64,000 bases of DNA from Aliiroseovarius sp. F47248L (lineage in GTDB: Bacteria; Pseudomonadota; Alphaproteobacteria; Rhodobacterales; Rhodobacteraceae), in the NCBI RefSeq assembly GCF_023016085.1, contig NZ_JALKBF010000001.1, positions 1,736,001 through 1,800,000 on the forward strand, given 5' to 3'. The notes under the pieces were generated by a model that was not told the DNA's origin, made no database searches, and was given only the letters and a program-made list of their open reading frames with translations. How positions within the stretch are numbered: the first letter of the stretch is position 1; the number at the start of each line of letters is the position of its first letter. This document shows positions 38,668 through 47,522 of this stretch, in pieces. Made by a program: the position numbers and the translations under genes.

Positions 38668-40148
38668 AGCTGCATCCATGCTGTCTTGAGGTCGAAATAC
38701 TTGTCGAAAGCGTGCATCGACTTGTCATGCCCGTTGCCCGATTGCTTGACCCCGCCCAGGGGGACCGTTCCATCCGGGCCGCCATAGGTATTCACGTGCA
38801 CGACGCCTGCCTGAATGTCGCGCACCATGTGGTGGGCACGGCTTAGGTTTGACGTCCAAACCCCTGCGGCCAAACCAAACTTCGTGGAGTTTGCGATCTG
38901 AACGGCCTCGGCGTCTGACGTGAAGGGCGTAACGGCCAGCACGGGACCGAACACCTCGTTCTGGGCCACATGATGTTGGGGCTGAACGCCAGTCAGAACT
39001 GTCGGTTCCATGTAATATCCACCGGTCTCTTCAAGGATGCGCGACCCACCCAGCGCGAGTGTGGCGCCGTCCTCAACCGCTCGGCTGACGAAACCCAAAT
39101 TGCCTTCCAACTGAGGGATGTTGTTCACCGCGCCGATATTGGTGGTCAGGTCCAGCGGGTCGCCAACCTTCATCGCCGCCGCGTGGCGTGACAACGCTTC
39201 AACGAATTCATCATGCACGCTCGCCTCGACCAACAGGCGCGAGCCCGCGACGCAGACCTGCCCTGCATTGCGGAAGATCCCCGCCGCCGAGATCTTCGCG
39301 GCCTGCTCCAAATCCGGCGCATCGGCAAACACCACATTTGGCGATTTGCCGCCAAGCTCCAGATAGCAGCGCTTCAGGTTGGACCGTGCCGAATATTCCA
39401 ATAGCCTGCGCCCGACCCCACCCGAACCAGTAAACACCAACACGTCCACATCCATCGACATGGCCAGCGCCTCGCCGGTGACCGACCCTTTGCCGGTTAC
39501 GACGTTCAAAACGCCATCCGGCAAGCCCGCTTCGGCAGCCAGTTCCGCCAGCTTAAGCAAACTCAGCGATGCGGTTTCAGCAGGCTTCAGAACCACCGAG
39601 TTTCCCGCTGCCAAGGCTGGCGCCAGCTTCCATGCCCCAATCATCAACGGGAAGTTCCATGGCACGATGGCGCCCACGACACCCACAGGTTCCTTATGCA
39701 CAAGCCCCAACACGTTGCCCGGCGTTGGAGCAATCTCGCCGTAAACCTTATCCAGAGCCTCGGCATAATAGCGAAACGTGCCCGCGGCTGATCCGGGTTC
39801 GGCCTTCAGCGCCATACCAATCTCAGTGCCATTATCGCGCACGCCCAGCACCGCCAGTTCCAACGCATTCGCCTCGATCAGATTGGCCAGCTTGTTCAGC
39901 ACCTTCTTGCGATGTGCGGGCGCGGTCCGGCTCCATCGTCCATCGTCAAAAGCCCGCCGCGCGGCTGCCACGGCGCGATCCACATCCGTTGCCGACGCGC
40001 AAATAATCGTCGTCAGCGTCGATCCGTCAATCGGCGAGAGAACGTCTTGCGCCTCCCCCGAACCTTCTTCCCACGCTCCGTCAATATATAATTTCTGCGG
40101 CGCGACAGGATGGCGGCGAAGCTCGTTGATGCGTGACTGGTCTGCCAT
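38664..40148 (-). CDS. NAD(P)-dependent aldehyde dehydrogenase (PuuC-like)
   Basis: 494 aa. The catalytic glutamate is in LELGGKSPN and the cysteine in NAGQVCVAGS; WNFPLMIGAWKLAPALAAGN is the NAD-binding region. It is closest in style to gamma-glutamyl-gamma-aminobutyraldehyde or betaine-aldehyde dehydrogenases. Its first 136 nt overlap the tctA reading frame on the same strand, which is unusual. The glutamine-synthetase-like and amidotransferase genes nearby make a gamma-glutamyl aldehyde a possible substrate. Confidence 0.9.
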   Translation of the reverse strand: MADQSRINELRRHPVAPQKLYIDGAWEEGSGEAQDVLSPIDGSTLTTIICASATDVDRAVAAARRAFDDGRWSRTAPAHRKKVLNKLANLIEANALELAVLGVRDNGTEIGMALKAEPGSAAGTFRYYAEALDKVYGEIAPTPGNVLGLVHKEPVGVVGAIVPWNFPLMIGAWKLAPALAAGNSVVLKPAETASLSLLKLAELAAEAGLPDGVLNVVTGKGSVTGEALAMSMDVDVLVFTGSGGVGRRLLEYSARSNLKRCYLELGGKSPNVVFADAPDLEQAAKISAAGIFRNAGQVCVAGSRLLVEASVHDEFVEALSRHAAAMKVGDPLDLTTNIGAVNNIPQLEGNLGFVSRAVEDGATLALGGSRILEETGGYYMEPTVLTGVQPQHHVAQNEVFGPVLAVTPFTSDAEAVQIANSTKFGLAAGVWTSNLSRAHHMVRDIQAGVVHVNTYGGPDGTVPLGGVKQSGNGHDKSMHAFDKYFDLKTAWMQL

Positions 40149-41653
40149 TCGTCCGTCTTTCTTTCCTTGTGGTCCAGCCAGACCCGGCGCAAATGCTGGA
40201 TCAGAACCAGAACGATCATTCCAAACAGGATCGCCGCGATCGGACGATCAATGAAGTCGAGCGGGGATTTCACCCGCGCCATGGCGCTGCGTAGCTTCAC
40301 CTCCATGATGCCGCCAAGCACCATGCCAAGCACGATGGGCACGACGGGCAGTTGCATCCGTTTCATAACGAACCCGAAGATGCCGAAACCCGCCGCAAGA
40401 ATGCAGTCGGTGAATGAATTGCGTAGGCTATAGACCCCCACAAAGCTGAGGATCAGGATGCAGACGCCAAGAAACCGGTTGGGGATCTTCACAACCTTGA
40501 TCAACTGATTGGTGGCGACAAGCAGAAAGATGACCACCAACACGTTCAGGATCAGAAGCGCGAGGTAGAGCGCCACCACGAAATCCATATCGTTCTGGAA
40601 CAATTGCGGGCCGGGGATCACGTTGTGGACGTAAAAGACCGACAGCATCATCGCCGTCAGCGCCTCGCCCGGGATGCCCAACGCGAGCAGCGGCACCATG
40701 GCGGCCGCAGGCACGGCGTTGTTGGCGGTTTCCGCCGCAATCAGCCCCTCGCTTGATCCATGCCCGAAATCTTCGGGACGTTTGGAATTTTTTTGCGCAT
40801 AGGTGTAGGACATGAACTGCGCAGTAAATTCGCCCACGCCGGGGATCATCCCCATGATCACGCCAAAGCTCCCGGACACACCGGCGATGCGCGGGTGGCG
40901 GGCAAGCTCTCGGAACCCTTGAAAGAAGCTGCCCTTTAGCTTGGTCAGACGCACTTTTTCGTCGTCACCATGCAGCAGCGTGAAGGCTTGGCTCAAGGCA
41001 AACAACCCCAATACGACGACGATTAGGTTCACGCCGCCCGACAGCCAGCTTTGGTCAAACGTATAGCGCTTGGAATAGCTGGCTGAATGCAGCCCGATCG
41101 TGTTCAGCCAAATGCCAAAACACGCCATGGCGGCGGCTATCAACGTGTGTTTGCGGTGCGCTGTCACCACAAGAATGATGCCCAACAGCGCGGCCAGAAA
41201 GATTTCCCGGCTGCCAAACATCGGGGCGACTTTCGCCAATACCGGCGCGAAAAAGATCAGGCACATTACCGAGAAAACGCCACCGAAAAACGACGAACTG
41301 TAGGCCAGCGACAACGCGCGGCGCGCCTCGCCCCGTGTGGTCATCGGAAAGCCGTCATAGGTGGTCAGCGCATTGACCGCCGTGCCCGGGGTGTTGATCA
41401 AGATCGCCGGGATCGACCCGCCATACATCGAGCTTCCATAGATGCCCAGCAGCACCGTCAGCCCGACAATCGGGTCCATCGAAAAGGTCGCGGGCAGCAA
41501 GATCGCAATGGCAACCGCTGGTCCCACGCCGGGGATCGCGCCGATGATCACGCCGCCAACCGACCCGACTAAAAGCGCCAGCACCACGTCCCAGCGCGCC
41601 AAATAACTCGAGCTGGCCTGAACCTGTGCAAGGAAGTCGAAAATCAGATCCAT
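40013..41653 (-). CDS. tctA: Tripartite tricarboxylate transporter, large membrane subunit
   Basis: 546 aa with about 11-12 membrane segments. The TctA signatures GAIPGVGPAVAIAILLP and GMIPGVGEFTAQFMSY are both present, with INTPGTAVNALTTYDGFP. The last 45 residues are an unusual basic tail that overlaps the start of the dehydrogenase gene; the family usually ends near residue 500. A late frameshift is possible. The gene works with tctB and tctC just upstream, importing a carboxylate. Confidence 0.9.
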   Translation of the reverse strand: MDLIFDFLAQVQASSSYLARWDVVLALLVGSVGGVIIGAIPGVGPAVAIAILLPATFSMDPIVGLTVLLGIYGSSMYGGSIPAILINTPGTAVNALTTYDGFPMTTRGEARRALSLAYSSSFFGGVFSVMCLIFFAPVLAKVAPMFGSREIFLAALLGIILVVTAHRKHTLIAAAMACFGIWLNTIGLHSASYSKRYTFDQSWLSGGVNLIVVVLGLFALSQAFTLLHGDDEKVRLTKLKGSFFQGFRELARHPRIAGVSGSFGVIMGMIPGVGEFTAQFMSYTYAQKNSKRPEDFGHGSSEGLIAAETANNAVPAAAMVPLLALGIPGEALTAMMLSVFYVHNVIPGPQLFQNDMDFVVALYLALLILNVLVVIFLLVATNQLIKVVKIPNRFLGVCILILSFVGVYSLRNSFTDCILAAGFGIFGFVMKRMQLPVVPIVLGMVLGGIMEVKLRSAMARVKSPLDFIDRPIAAILFGMIVLVLIQHLRRVWLDHKERKTDEWQTSHASTSFAAILSRRRNYILTERGKKVRGRRKTFSRRLTDRR

Positions 41654-41660
41654 CGGCCCC

Positions 41661-42350
41661 TCAGAAATTCAGGATGAAGAAAGAGCGCAGCGCGTCGGGC
41701 AAATACTCATACAGCGAGCTGCCGGGGATCTTCACCTGCAGGAAGCTTTTGAAAACCAGCACGACAGCGATGGCGAACAGAACCGCACTTATCATCATGA
41801 TGCGATCGCGGTAGCCCACCCGCCATGTCAGGAGCATCGTGAAGGCGACAGTGACCGGCAGATACCCGATGATCGGGACCAAAAGGACATAGACCAGAAA
41901 CCAACCCGCCCATTCAGCCACGGACGCCCAAACCTTCGCCTCGCGCCGGTCGGTCCAGTGCTGGTACAGCCAGGTCACTCGGATCGTCGCCACAAGAAAC
42001 ACATAAGGGGCCGCCTTGATCGGGCCCAGCCACAGCGATAAGGCAAGCGCCAACACGCCCCAGAACAGGCTTTCCGCCCATTGTAGCCAGTCCGCTTCGC
42101 GCATCCAGCGCGGCAGACGTCGCGGTTTGCGAGGTAGATGCCAGAAATGCAGGGCAGTGAATAACACCATGCCACCCACGCCAATGGCGGGCCAGAACCG
42201 GGGCTGGGCAAAGAAATCTTTGCCATCCAGCCACTTGGTCTGGCTGCCCAAGGCCGCGATCAACATCGTCGCGCAGATCAGGAACAAGGCTGCGAACAGC
42301 ACTTGGCCGCGCTGCGGTCGGTCCGGATGTTCGGAAATGTCGTCGCTCAT
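41661..42350 (-). CDS. tctB: Tripartite tricarboxylate transporter, small membrane subunit
   Basis: 229 aa with about five to six hydrophobic segments, longer than the usual 150-170 aa TctB. The position between tctC and tctA, 7 nt from tctA, supports the assignment. The extra middle stretch (about 75-130) is rich in Trp/Arg. Confidence 0.85.
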   Translation of the reverse strand: MSDDISEHPDRPQRGQVLFAALFLICATMLIAALGSQTKWLDGKDFFAQPRFWPAIGVGGMVLFTALHFWHLPRKPRRLPRWMREADWLQWAESLFWGVLALALSLWLGPIKAAPYVFLVATIRVTWLYQHWTDRREAKVWASVAEWAGWFLVYVLLVPIIGYLPVTVAFTMLLTWRVGYRDRIMMISAVLFAIAVVLVFKSFLQVKIPGSSLYEYLPDALRSFFILNF

Positions 42351-42405
42351 GCCTGCCCCTCATCGGAAAACAGGGCCAGACGATGCCGGCCCTGCTCAGG
42401 GAGTA

Positions 42406-43347
42406 TTATTCGAGGATCTTGCCAATCCGCGCACCGGTTTCCTGATCGGTGGCGATCCGCGCCGCCGATGCCTCGGCATCCATCCAGTAAACCAGCGCGC
42501 CGGTTTCCTTGGCGACAGCCTGCGCCCGTTCGCTCATCACGGTCTTGGAGGCGACAGCGGCGATCTTTTCACGCACGTCTGCTGGGGTGTCTTTGGTGAC
42601 AAACAGACCGTTCCATAGTGCGATGTTCAGGCTTTCATCCAATTCGCCGATGGTCGGCACGTCGGGGATAAGGCTGATACGCTCGTCGGTCACAGCCATC
42701 AGCACCTTCACACTGTCAAGGCAGGGCAGGATCAACTGCAACGTGGTGTTGATGACGTCCGCATCGCCGGACGCCAGCGTATTGCAATCCAGCGCGTCGA
42801 AGGCCGCATCCGATCCCCAGCTGAATTCAGCATTGATCGCGTAGGCTTTCGTCACCTGCGTGGGCGTCAGAACGTCGCCGAAATGGCCAAGCGCCACGTC
42901 GTTTTCCTTGGCATAGGCCGCAAGCTCTTCCATCGAGCTATAGGGCGCGTCCATGCTGGTCGCGATCACAAACGGGTAAGTCAGGAAAATGCCAATCGGG
43001 TCGAACTTGGCCGGGGTCAGTTCGTCGATGCCGATCTCGTGGCCGATCACTGGCACGGCGGGGACGAAGCTGCCGATGGTGTAACCATCTGCCGGGGCGG
43101 TTGCCACGTCGATCGCGCCGGGGAACGGACCACCGCCGCCGCCGGGTTTGTTCACCACAGCCGCCGACACGTCGTATTCGGCCTGAAAGTCCTCGGCGAT
43201 CATCCGGGTCAGCACGTCCTCAAGATCGCCCGGAGGCCACGGCACGATGAAACTGACAGGCTTTTCCGGGTATTCGGCCAGCGCCGGGCCAGCAAGTGCA
43301 GCAGCGGTTAGCGCGACGGCCCCTGCCAGAATGGATTTGGTGTTCAT
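42406..43347 (-). CDS. tctC: Tripartite tricarboxylate transporter, periplasmic binding subunit
   Basis: 313 aa with a signal peptide of 24 residues ending ALA. The mature start EYPEKPVSFIVPWPPGD is the Bug/TctC-type ligand-binding motif; VVNKPGGGGG is the second conserved loop. ATG 43347 follows GGGAGA at a good spacing. It heads the tctCBA-dehydrogenase-Tm-1-like transcript, divergent from the IclR regulator. Confidence 0.92.
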   Translation of the reverse strand: MNTKSILAGAVALTAAALAGPALAEYPEKPVSFIVPWPPGDLEDVLTRMIAEDFQAEYDVSAAVVNKPGGGGGPFPGAIDVATAPADGYTIGSFVPAVPVIGHEIGIDELTPAKFDPIGIFLTYPFVIATSMDAPYSSMEELAAYAKENDVALGHFGDVLTPTQVTKAYAINAEFSWGSDAAFDALDCNTLASGDADVINTTLQLILPCLDSVKVLMAVTDERISLIPDVPTIGELDESLNIALWNGLFVTKDTPADVREKIAAVASKTVMSERAQAVAKETGALVYWMDAEASAARIATDQETGARIGKILE

Positions 43348-43382
43348 GACGATCTCCCTATTGCGTCGTGGTCTCATATGTC

Positions 43383-43399
43383 GGTTCATTATTTGAACC
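43383..43399. promoter_or_regulatory. Candidate IclR operator between tctC and iclR
   Basis: GGTTCA-TTATT-TGAACC is a perfect palindrome in the gap between the divergent tctC and IclR genes. A second dyad (ATTGAC 43416-43421, GTCAAT 43430-43435) lies beside it, and TTGACA could be a -35 box for the IclR gene. Confidence 0.55.
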
Positions 43400-43505
43400 A
43401 TTGGTTTTAATTTAGATTGACAGAGCCGGGTCAATCCTGTCAACAAAACAATGAACATGCGAAGTAATTTTGCGGGTCGCGCCTGTTCTTGTGCCCCGTA
43501 AGAAC

Positions 43506-44318
43506 ATGGGATCACCGATGGGAACGACCTCCAAAGCCCTGTTTCTGCTGAATTTTTTCGGCCGCGCCACCCCGCAGATCGGGTTGAGCGAGTTGGCGCG
43601 CCTGTCGGGGTTGAACAAGGCCACGGTGTATCGGTTGCTGGGTGAGCTCGCCGCGCACGGATTCGTCGAACAGGTCGGAACCGGGCGTGAATACCGCCTT
43701 GGCCCCGCCTTTCTGCGTCTTGCAGCACTGCGCGAAAAGCATGTGCCCATGCGCGATGTTGCGCTGAAGCAATTGACAGACCTCAGCGACGCAACGGGCG
43801 AAACCGCGCATATGTCGCTGCTGAATGGCGAGGTGCTGTCAAACCTCGCCTATGCCTATTCCAACCGCCACGGCACGATGGTGATGATGGACGACGCCGA
43901 AGTGTTGGAGCTTCATTCCACGGGTTCGGGACTGGCTGTGCTGGCCTATTCACCGCAATCCTTTGTCGACGAAACGCTATCGCGCCCACTGAAAGCCCGC
44001 ACATCCCAAACGATCACCGATCCCGACGACATCCGCGCATTGCTTCCGTCGATCCGAGCCGAGGGCATCGCAGCCTCGGTCGGTGGATTTGAGGAAGATG
44101 TATTCTCGCATGCCGCGCCGATCTTTGATGCCCGGTCAAACTGTATTGGCGCGATGGCCGTGGCCGCGCCGGTGTCGCGGATGACGGACCCGCTGCGCAC
44201 CATGATCCGAGACAATCTGATGGCCCATGCCCGCCAGACAACCCGCATTCTGGGTGGCTTTCCACCTGATACTTTTCCGACACGCGAACCGCAGATGATG
44301 CTGCAGAAAGAGGCTTGA
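43506..44318 (+). CDS. IclR-family transcriptional regulator
   Basis: 270 aa. The winged helix spans about 8-65 (GLSELARLSGLNKATVYRLLGELAAHGFVEQ) and the effector-binding IclR domain about 80-250. It probably controls the divergent tctCBA operon and the following aminotransferase gene, which begins 1 nt after its stop. ATG 43518 (MGTTSKALFLLN) is an alternative start with a GGGA upstream. Confidence 0.9.
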   Translation: MGSPMGTTSKALFLLNFFGRATPQIGLSELARLSGLNKATVYRLLGELAAHGFVEQVGTGREYRLGPAFLRLAALREKHVPMRDVALKQLTDLSDATGETAHMSLLNGEVLSNLAYAYSNRHGTMVMMDDAEVLELHSTGSGLAVLAYSPQSFVDETLSRPLKARTSQTITDPDDIRALLPSIRAEGIAASVGGFEEDVFSHAAPIFDARSNCIGAMAVAAPVSRMTDPLRTMIRDNLMAHARQTTRILGGFPPDTFPTREPQMMLQKEA

Positions 44319-44319
44319 A

Positions 44320-45672
44320 ATGAAAGATTCCAACTTTCTGAAAGAAAAAAACGCCCGATCACTTTGGCATCCCATGACGCACCCGGCGGACAGCTTGGCC
44401 AATCCGCCCACCATCGTCACCGGGGCGCAAGGTGTTCGGATTACAGATGTCGACGGGCATGAAGTGGTCGATGGTGTCGGCGGCCTGTGGAATGTGAACC
44501 TTGGTTTTTCCTGCCAACCCATCAAGGACGCGATCGCGGCACAGCTTGACCAATTGCCCTATTATTCAACCTTCCGGGGCACCACGAATGATAAGGTGAT
44601 CGAGCTGTCCGAGATGCTGCGCGACTTCTTCGCGCCCGACGGGCTGACGCGCGCGTTCTATACTTCGGGCGGGTCGGACAGTATCGAAACCGCGCTGCGG
44701 CTTTCGCGCCAGTTTCACAAGATCCGGGGCGAACAGGGGCGCACCAAGTTTCTAAGCCTGAAGAAAGGTTATCACGGCACCCATATGGGCGGGGCATCGG
44801 TGAACGGAAACGCCAATTTCCGCACCCAGTATGAACCGCTTCTGCCCGGCTGTTTTCACATCCCCGCGCCCTATACCTATCGCAACCCGTTCAACGAGAC
44901 CGACCCGGAAAAACTGGCGCAGCTGTGCCTGCAAGCGCTGGAAGACGAGATCGCCTTTCAAGGCGCAGGCACTATCGCCGCCTTCATCATGGAGCCGATC
45001 CTTGGCGCAGGCGGTGTCATCCCGCCGCATGAAAGCTTCATGCCGGGCGTGCGCGACATTTGCACCAAACACGGCATCCTGCTGATCGCGGACGAGGTGA
45101 TCACCGCCTTTGGCCGCACCGGCGGGTGGAGCGGTTGCCGCTATTGGGGCGTTCAGCCCGATTTTGCGTGCACTGCCAAGGCGATCACCAATGGCTATTT
45201 CCCCTTCGGCGCGGTGATGATTGCCGACCATGTGGTGGAAACGTTTGAGAATGACACGACAGGCAAGGCCGCCATCGGGCATGGCTATACCTATTCCGGC
45301 CATCCGGTCGGGGCCGCCGCTGCCATCGTCTGTCTGCAAGAAACCCTGCGGCTGAAGGTCAACGAAAACGCCGCCGCACGTGGGGTCGAGCTCTTTGCCG
45401 GGCTGCAAAAGATCGGCGCAACCAATGATTTCGTGGGAGACGTGCGCGGCGGGCACGGGTTGATGTGCGCGTTAGAGCTTGTGTCGGATGCCACCACAAA
45501 GGCGCCCATCGACAAGAAAACGGTAAACACCATTCAAGAGGTCACCTATCAAAACGGGGCCATGATCCGCGTGTCCGGTCCGAATATCATCTTGTCGCCG
45601 CCTTTGGTGCTGACGGCTGATGATGTACAAACGATCCTAACCGCGTTGGAGGCGGGGTTCGCTGCGATCTGA
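44320..45672 (+). CDS. Class III (omega) aminotransferase
   Basis: 450 aa, PLP fold type I. The PLP lysine is in CTAKAITNGYFPFGAV; other landmarks are ADEVITAFGRTGGW and YHGTHMGGASV. It resembles omega-amino acid:pyruvate aminotransferases acting on terminal amines. It directly follows iclR and is followed by a terminator. It probably deaminates an amine or amino acid degraded by this cluster. Confidence 0.9.
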   Translation: MKDSNFLKEKNARSLWHPMTHPADSLANPPTIVTGAQGVRITDVDGHEVVDGVGGLWNVNLGFSCQPIKDAIAAQLDQLPYYSTFRGTTNDKVIELSEMLRDFFAPDGLTRAFYTSGGSDSIETALRLSRQFHKIRGEQGRTKFLSLKKGYHGTHMGGASVNGNANFRTQYEPLLPGCFHIPAPYTYRNPFNETDPEKLAQLCLQALEDEIAFQGAGTIAAFIMEPILGAGGVIPPHESFMPGVRDICTKHGILLIADEVITAFGRTGGWSGCRYWGVQPDFACTAKAITNGYFPFGAVMIADHVVETFENDTTGKAAIGHGYTYSGHPVGAAAAIVCLQETLRLKVNENAAARGVELFAGLQKIGATNDFVGDVRGGHGLMCALELVSDATTKAPIDKKTVNTIQEVTYQNGAMIRVSGPNIILSPPLVLTADDVQTILTALEAGFAAI

Positions 45673-45691
45673 CCCACGCCACGCCAAATGC

Positions 45692-45719
45692 AAAAGCCGC
45701 CCTTTTCCGGGTGGCTTTT
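45692..45719. terminator. Bidirectional terminator after the aminotransferase
   Basis: AAAAGCCGCCC pairs with GGGTGGCTTTT around TTTTCC. It lies between the convergent aminotransferase and VOC genes and can serve both. Confidence 0.8.
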
Positions 45720-45723
45720 CACC

Positions 45724-46092
45724 TTATCGGTGCTGATCAATCAAAACCGGCACACCATCGGGGTCGACCACAACAAAACTGGCCGGGCCATCGTCGCCAC
45801 CTTGTTCCTGTGTCACCTCCAGCCCCGCGTCTTTTAAGCGCGCTTTGATGTCCCGCACATCTTCGAAGGGATCCACGTTGCCCGCCGATTGATCCCATCC
45901 AGGGTTGAACGTCAGCATCGCACCTTCAAACATGCCGTGAAACAGCCCGATCAGAGTGTCTCCGTTCTTCATTATTAGATAATTGTGCTCTTCCGTCCCC
46001 GCATAGGTGGTGAAACCTAGTGCCTCGTAAAAGGCGCGGGATTTCACGAGATCCTTGACGGCGAGGCTGACTGAAAATGCCCCAAGTTTCAT
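45724..46092 (-). CDS. VOC-family glyoxalase-like protein
   Basis: 122 aa. The fold is shown by GAFSVSLAVKDLVKSRAFYEALGF and by SFVVVDPDGVPVLIDQH. The start ATG 46092 has GGAGGAT nearby; the open frame to 46128 is not supported. No function can be assigned. It follows the glutamine-synthetase-like gene on the minus strand after 94 nt. Confidence 0.85.
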   Translation of the reverse strand: MKLGAFSVSLAVKDLVKSRAFYEALGFTTYAGTEEHNYLIMKNGDTLIGLFHGMFEGAMLTFNPGWDQSAGNVDPFEDVRDIKARLKDAGLEVTQEQGGDDGPASFVVVDPDGVPVLIDQHR

Positions 46093-46186
46093 AATGTGAT
46101 CCTCCGTTTTATGCGCCCAGTGTAGCACAGTTAATTCTGGGGCACTGGATAACCAAGATCGTAGCTGTGCTGTCTACTTTCATACC

Positions 46187-47476
46187 TCAAACAAAATGCA
46201 CGTAAAAATCCCGAAGCCCGTCGCCTTCCAAATCACGGGTCTTGATGACCTCTTTGCGCTTCATGAAAATGTGGTTGTCGACCAGAAGCCGCCCCACCGC
46301 GTCACCCAAGACCCGGTCGGCATCCAGATCATTCATCGCGCGTTTCAGGTCAACCGCTGTGCCGTCACGCGCATCTGTGCGGTCAAACCCATCGCCCGTT
46401 TCCATCGGACCAAGGTCATAGCCCTGCTCTACCCCCAGCAGCGATGCCTGCAACACAGCCGCCACTGCCGTGAAAGGGTTGGCCGTCGCGTCGGCCATCC
46501 GGTGTTCCAGTCGCGTCTTGGCACCGCCCTCGCCCGAAATGCGAGTCGTCACGTTGCGATGATCCCCGCCCCAGTTGCGCCAATAGCCAGACAGAGAGCC
46601 GGGTTGCAGGCGCTGATAGGAATTCGAGGTCGGCGCGACCAAGCCCGACAGCCCTTTGTGGTGATGCATCAGCCCGGCAATGCAGCCCCGCGCCAAATCG
46701 TTCATATTGCCCGGTCCGCCAACCGGGCCATTGTCCAGTGCATTGCGCCCGTCCTGATCCTGAAAGCTGAAGTTGATATGCATGCCCGACCCACCAGCCT
46801 CAGCAATCGGTTTCGGCATAAAAGTCAGAACCAACCCGTGTTCAAGCGCGACCTCGCGCGCCATCTGGCGAAACAGGACAATATCGTCCATCTGCTTCAA
46901 CGCCTCATCGAAAGTCAGCGTAAACTCAAACTGTGGGCTGTCATATTCTGCGGTGATCATGTCGACATTAAAGCCCAAATTGTCGGCGCGCTCCCAAATG
47001 TCATCAGTGAAGCGGAGAGGGTCCGAAAACGGCCCCGTCCCATAGACCACACCGCCCGGTGCGTCATAGGGCACAAGACGCCCGATTTCGTTGGCCATCA
47101 GCGCGTAGCATTCCAGCTCGATCCCGATCATGGGTTTCAGTCCGCGCGCTTCCCACGCGGCAATCGCGCGCTTCAACGCTTGTCGCCCGCACAGCTCAAG
47201 CGGTGCACCGTCTTGATCGTAAAGATCACCAATCACGATCTGGGTTGAACTTTCCCAACTGTCGCGGATATCCGCCTCGCGCCAGCGAAGCTCCATATCC
47301 GGAAGGCCTTGCTTCATCATTGCGCCGGGCGCGTCCAGCAGATCCTTGTCATAGTGCACCCCGAAGGTGGACCGACAGAAGCGCGTATTCCCATCCTCAA
47401 TCTTGTGGTTGGGCAGGTATTTGCCGCGCAGAATGCTCAAATGATCGCACCACAGGGCGCGCAAACGGTCTTTCAT
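46187..47476 (-). CDS. Glutamine-synthetase-like gamma-glutamyl ligase
   Basis: 429 aa, GS fold but not the standard GlnA. Conserved metal/ATP residues are present: GIELECYAL, GSGMHINFSF, NSYQRLQPGSLSGY and TRLEHRMADATANPF. It is similar in style to PuuA/GlnT-like enzymes that attach glutamate to amines. Lying 46 nt downstream of the P450 and near an amidotransferase, it probably makes a gamma-glutamyl amide. The substrate is unknown. Confidence 0.87.
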   Translation of the reverse strand: MKDRLRALWCDHLSILRGKYLPNHKIEDGNTRFCRSTFGVHYDKDLLDAPGAMMKQGLPDMELRWREADIRDSWESSTQIVIGDLYDQDGAPLELCGRQALKRAIAAWEARGLKPMIGIELECYALMANEIGRLVPYDAPGGVVYGTGPFSDPLRFTDDIWERADNLGFNVDMITAEYDSPQFEFTLTFDEALKQMDDIVLFRQMAREVALEHGLVLTFMPKPIAEAGGSGMHINFSFQDQDGRNALDNGPVGGPGNMNDLARGCIAGLMHHHKGLSGLVAPTSNSYQRLQPGSLSGYWRNWGGDHRNVTTRISGEGGAKTRLEHRMADATANPFTAVAAVLQASLLGVEQGYDLGPMETGDGFDRTDARDGTAVDLKRAMNDLDADRVLGDAVGRLLVDNHIFMKRKEVIKTRDLEGDGLRDFYVHFV

Positions 47477-47522
47477 CTAACCTCCCTGCCTGACTCGTGC
47501 CAGGCCGACCCGTTTGACCGGG

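Noticed and set aside
46196..47248. 350-codon ORF antisense to the glutamine-synthetase-like gene
   Set aside because: The opposite strand encodes a conserved ligase; the antisense frame has no recognisable protein.
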